This document shows, in pieces, positions 63,521-64,000 of a DNA stretch of 64,000 bases. The notes beneath the pieces were generated by a model. That model was given only the letters and a program-made list of their open reading frames with translations, had not been told where the DNA came from and ran no database searches. The translations under genes were made by a program, and so were the position numbers. The stretch is taken from contig CAVZOY010000004.1 of assembly GCA_963777095.1 (NCBI GenBank), positions 372,001 to 436,000 on the forward strand, written 5' to 3'. How positions within the stretch are numbered: position 1 is the first letter of the stretch; each line of letters begins with the position of its first letter. This stretch comes from CAVZOY01 sp963777095 (GTDB lineage Bacteria; Actinomycetota; Actinomycetes; Mycobacteriales; Geodermatophilaceae).

Positions 63521-63550
63521 GGGCCCTTCCCGCTGCGGCGGGGAGGGCCC
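63521..63550 (+). terminator. Terminator after ctaF
   Basis: GGGCCCTTCCC pairs with GGGGAGGGCCC (one wobble) around an eight-base loop, 18 bases after the ctaF stop. Confidence 0.65.
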
Positions 63551-63750
63551 TTCGTCGTTGCGTGGCTCGCCGACGGATCGGGGAACGGGGGCCTGCGCAC
63601 ACCGTTCCGCCCGCGCACCGGACCGTTGAACCGCAGCGGACCGTTCGGGGTGCGCGACTGCCCCGCGCGGTTCACCCGCCGAGAGCCGGCCTGTCGTCCG
63701 TCGGGCGAGCGGCCGTGGCCCCCGGGCAGACACTCGTCACCGCACAAGCG

Positions 63751-63786
63751 AGAGGGCCCCGGTGGATCGCTCCACCGGGGCCCTCT
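63751..63786 (-). terminator. Terminator after qcrB
   Basis: A perfect 16-base stem (AGAGGGCCCCGGTGGA and its complement) with loop TCGC lies 16 bases beyond the qcrB stop codon. Confidence 0.75.
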
Positions 63787-63802
63787 GCGTCGTGCGCTTG
63801 CG

Positions 63803-64000
63803 TCAGTCGCGCGGCTCCTGCGGCCGTCCGCCCTCGGAGGGGCGTCCACCCTCGGAGGGACGGCCACCCTCGGAGCGGACGGCCACCCTCGGCCGGACGG
63901 CCCGACGTGGTCAGCTCGCGCGCCTCGCCAGACGGCACGTCGCGGTCGGCGGCCGGATGCTCGAGCGCGGCCAGGTCCGTGGTCGACTCGATGGGGGAGA
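63803..64000 (-). CDS. qcrB: Cytochrome b subunit of ubiquinol/menaquinol-cytochrome c reductase, C-terminal end (partial, frameshifted)
   Basis: Only the cytosolic tail is inside the window. It begins PIESTTDLAALEHPAADRDV, which matches the poorly conserved C-terminus of actinobacterial QcrB, and continues PSGEARELTTSGRPAEGG. The last part is four tandem copies of GRPSEGG-like units ending RPQEPRD. One of the 18-base DNA units is 19 bases long, which breaks the frame near 63875. QcrB is the quinol-oxidising subunit that works with the CtaC-containing oxidase. Identification rests on the tail and the ctaC/ctaF context. Confidence 0.7.
63825..63897 (-). repeat. 18-base tandem repeat in the qcrB tail
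   Basis: Four head-to-tail units of the type CGTCCACCCTCGGAGGGA run from 63825 to 63897; units one, two and four are 18 bases, and unit three is 19. Each encodes a six-residue GRPSEG step. It is a coding repeat, not CRISPR. Confidence 0.75.

Larger units (their letters stand above)
63503..63802. other. Convergent intergenic region with two terminators
   Basis: This 300-base gap between ctaF and qcrB carries one terminator for each direction. The 200 bases between the hairpins hold no recognisable gene, promoter or RNA. Confidence 0.55.

Noticed and set aside
63825..63897. CRISPR-like short repeats.
   Set aside because: The units are 18 bases, directly abutting without spacers, and encode a repeated peptide in the qcrB tail.
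1..64000. tRNA, rRNA or other structured RNA genes.
   Set aside because: No cloverleaf-like segment with TTC-G-A/T arms or ribosomal RNA stretch was noticed by eye. A covariance-model scan could not be run, so small RNAs may have been missed.

Overview
The window is about 74% G+C by eye, densely coded, and carries actinobacterial markers: GlnE with two glutamine synthetases, a lipA-lipB-sucB-lpd lipoate block, the CtaC/CtaF/QcrB respiratory branch, DUF4191, DUF3043, DUF3817 and DUF4235 proteins, and many leaderless promoters. Most of the housekeeping genes follow the order of the Mycobacterium tuberculosis segment Rv2196-Rv2222. My best guess is a member of the Geodermatophilaceae (Blastococcus, Modestobacter or Geodermatophilus type). 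The family is inference; the phylum is secure.

Layout. 1-5.2 kb: nadE, a DinB protein, a SufR-like regulator, folE and a ferredoxin reductase. 5.2-10.8 kb: nitrogen block glnA2, a class I glutamine amidotransferase, glnE. 11-13.2 kb: aquaporin, then a convergent CDGSH protein and heme-oxygenase-like iron enzyme. 13.4-18.8 kb: three-subunit xanthine dehydrogenase, a sulfite-oxidase-like enzyme and a VOC protein. 18.8-26.7 kb: an accessory signalling locus (below). 26.9-30.1 kb: MarR regulator, GAF-ANTAR protein, trypsin-like protease and a small acidic protein. 30.2-31.4 kb: a decayed integrated element in the 3' end of glnA1. 31.4-43.9 kb: glnA1, RDD protein, acetyltransferase, DUF4191, lipA, an amphipathic-repeat membrane protein, a GGDEF-EAL protein, leuS with a leucine-rich leader-peptide attenuator, a PrmC-like methyltransferase and lipB. 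44-64 kb: peptidase E, amine-oxidase-like flavoprotein, Ser/Thr kinase, epimerase, sucB, lpd, pepA, gcvT, BrkB, an envelope operon (holin family, DUF3618, DUF4235), DUF3043, erpA, asnB, DUF3817, ctaC, ctaF and the end of qcrB.

The most novel part is 18.8-26.7 kb. It has two paralogous HisKA_3-type kinases, each lacking a different essential part: one has Asp in place of the phospho-acceptor His, and the other has lost its ATP-binding N-box. They come with a receiver-only regulator, a NarL-type regulator, a lipoprotein that fuses a TRAP solute-binding domain to two lipocalin-like repeats, and two paralogous secreted proteins. Three copies of one palindrome (about GTGGYYRGCCAC) lie upstream of the three exported-protein genes, and two of these also face the regulator genes. 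I propose a split kinase pair controlling an envelope regulon.

Quality warning: at least 25 single-base frameshifts, nearly all +1, interrupt otherwise intact and often essential genes (nadE, leuS, lpd, sucB, lipB, ctaC, gcvT). They look like sequence errors, so these genes are reported as single loci spanning the shift. No rRNA, tRNA or CRISPR array was seen.
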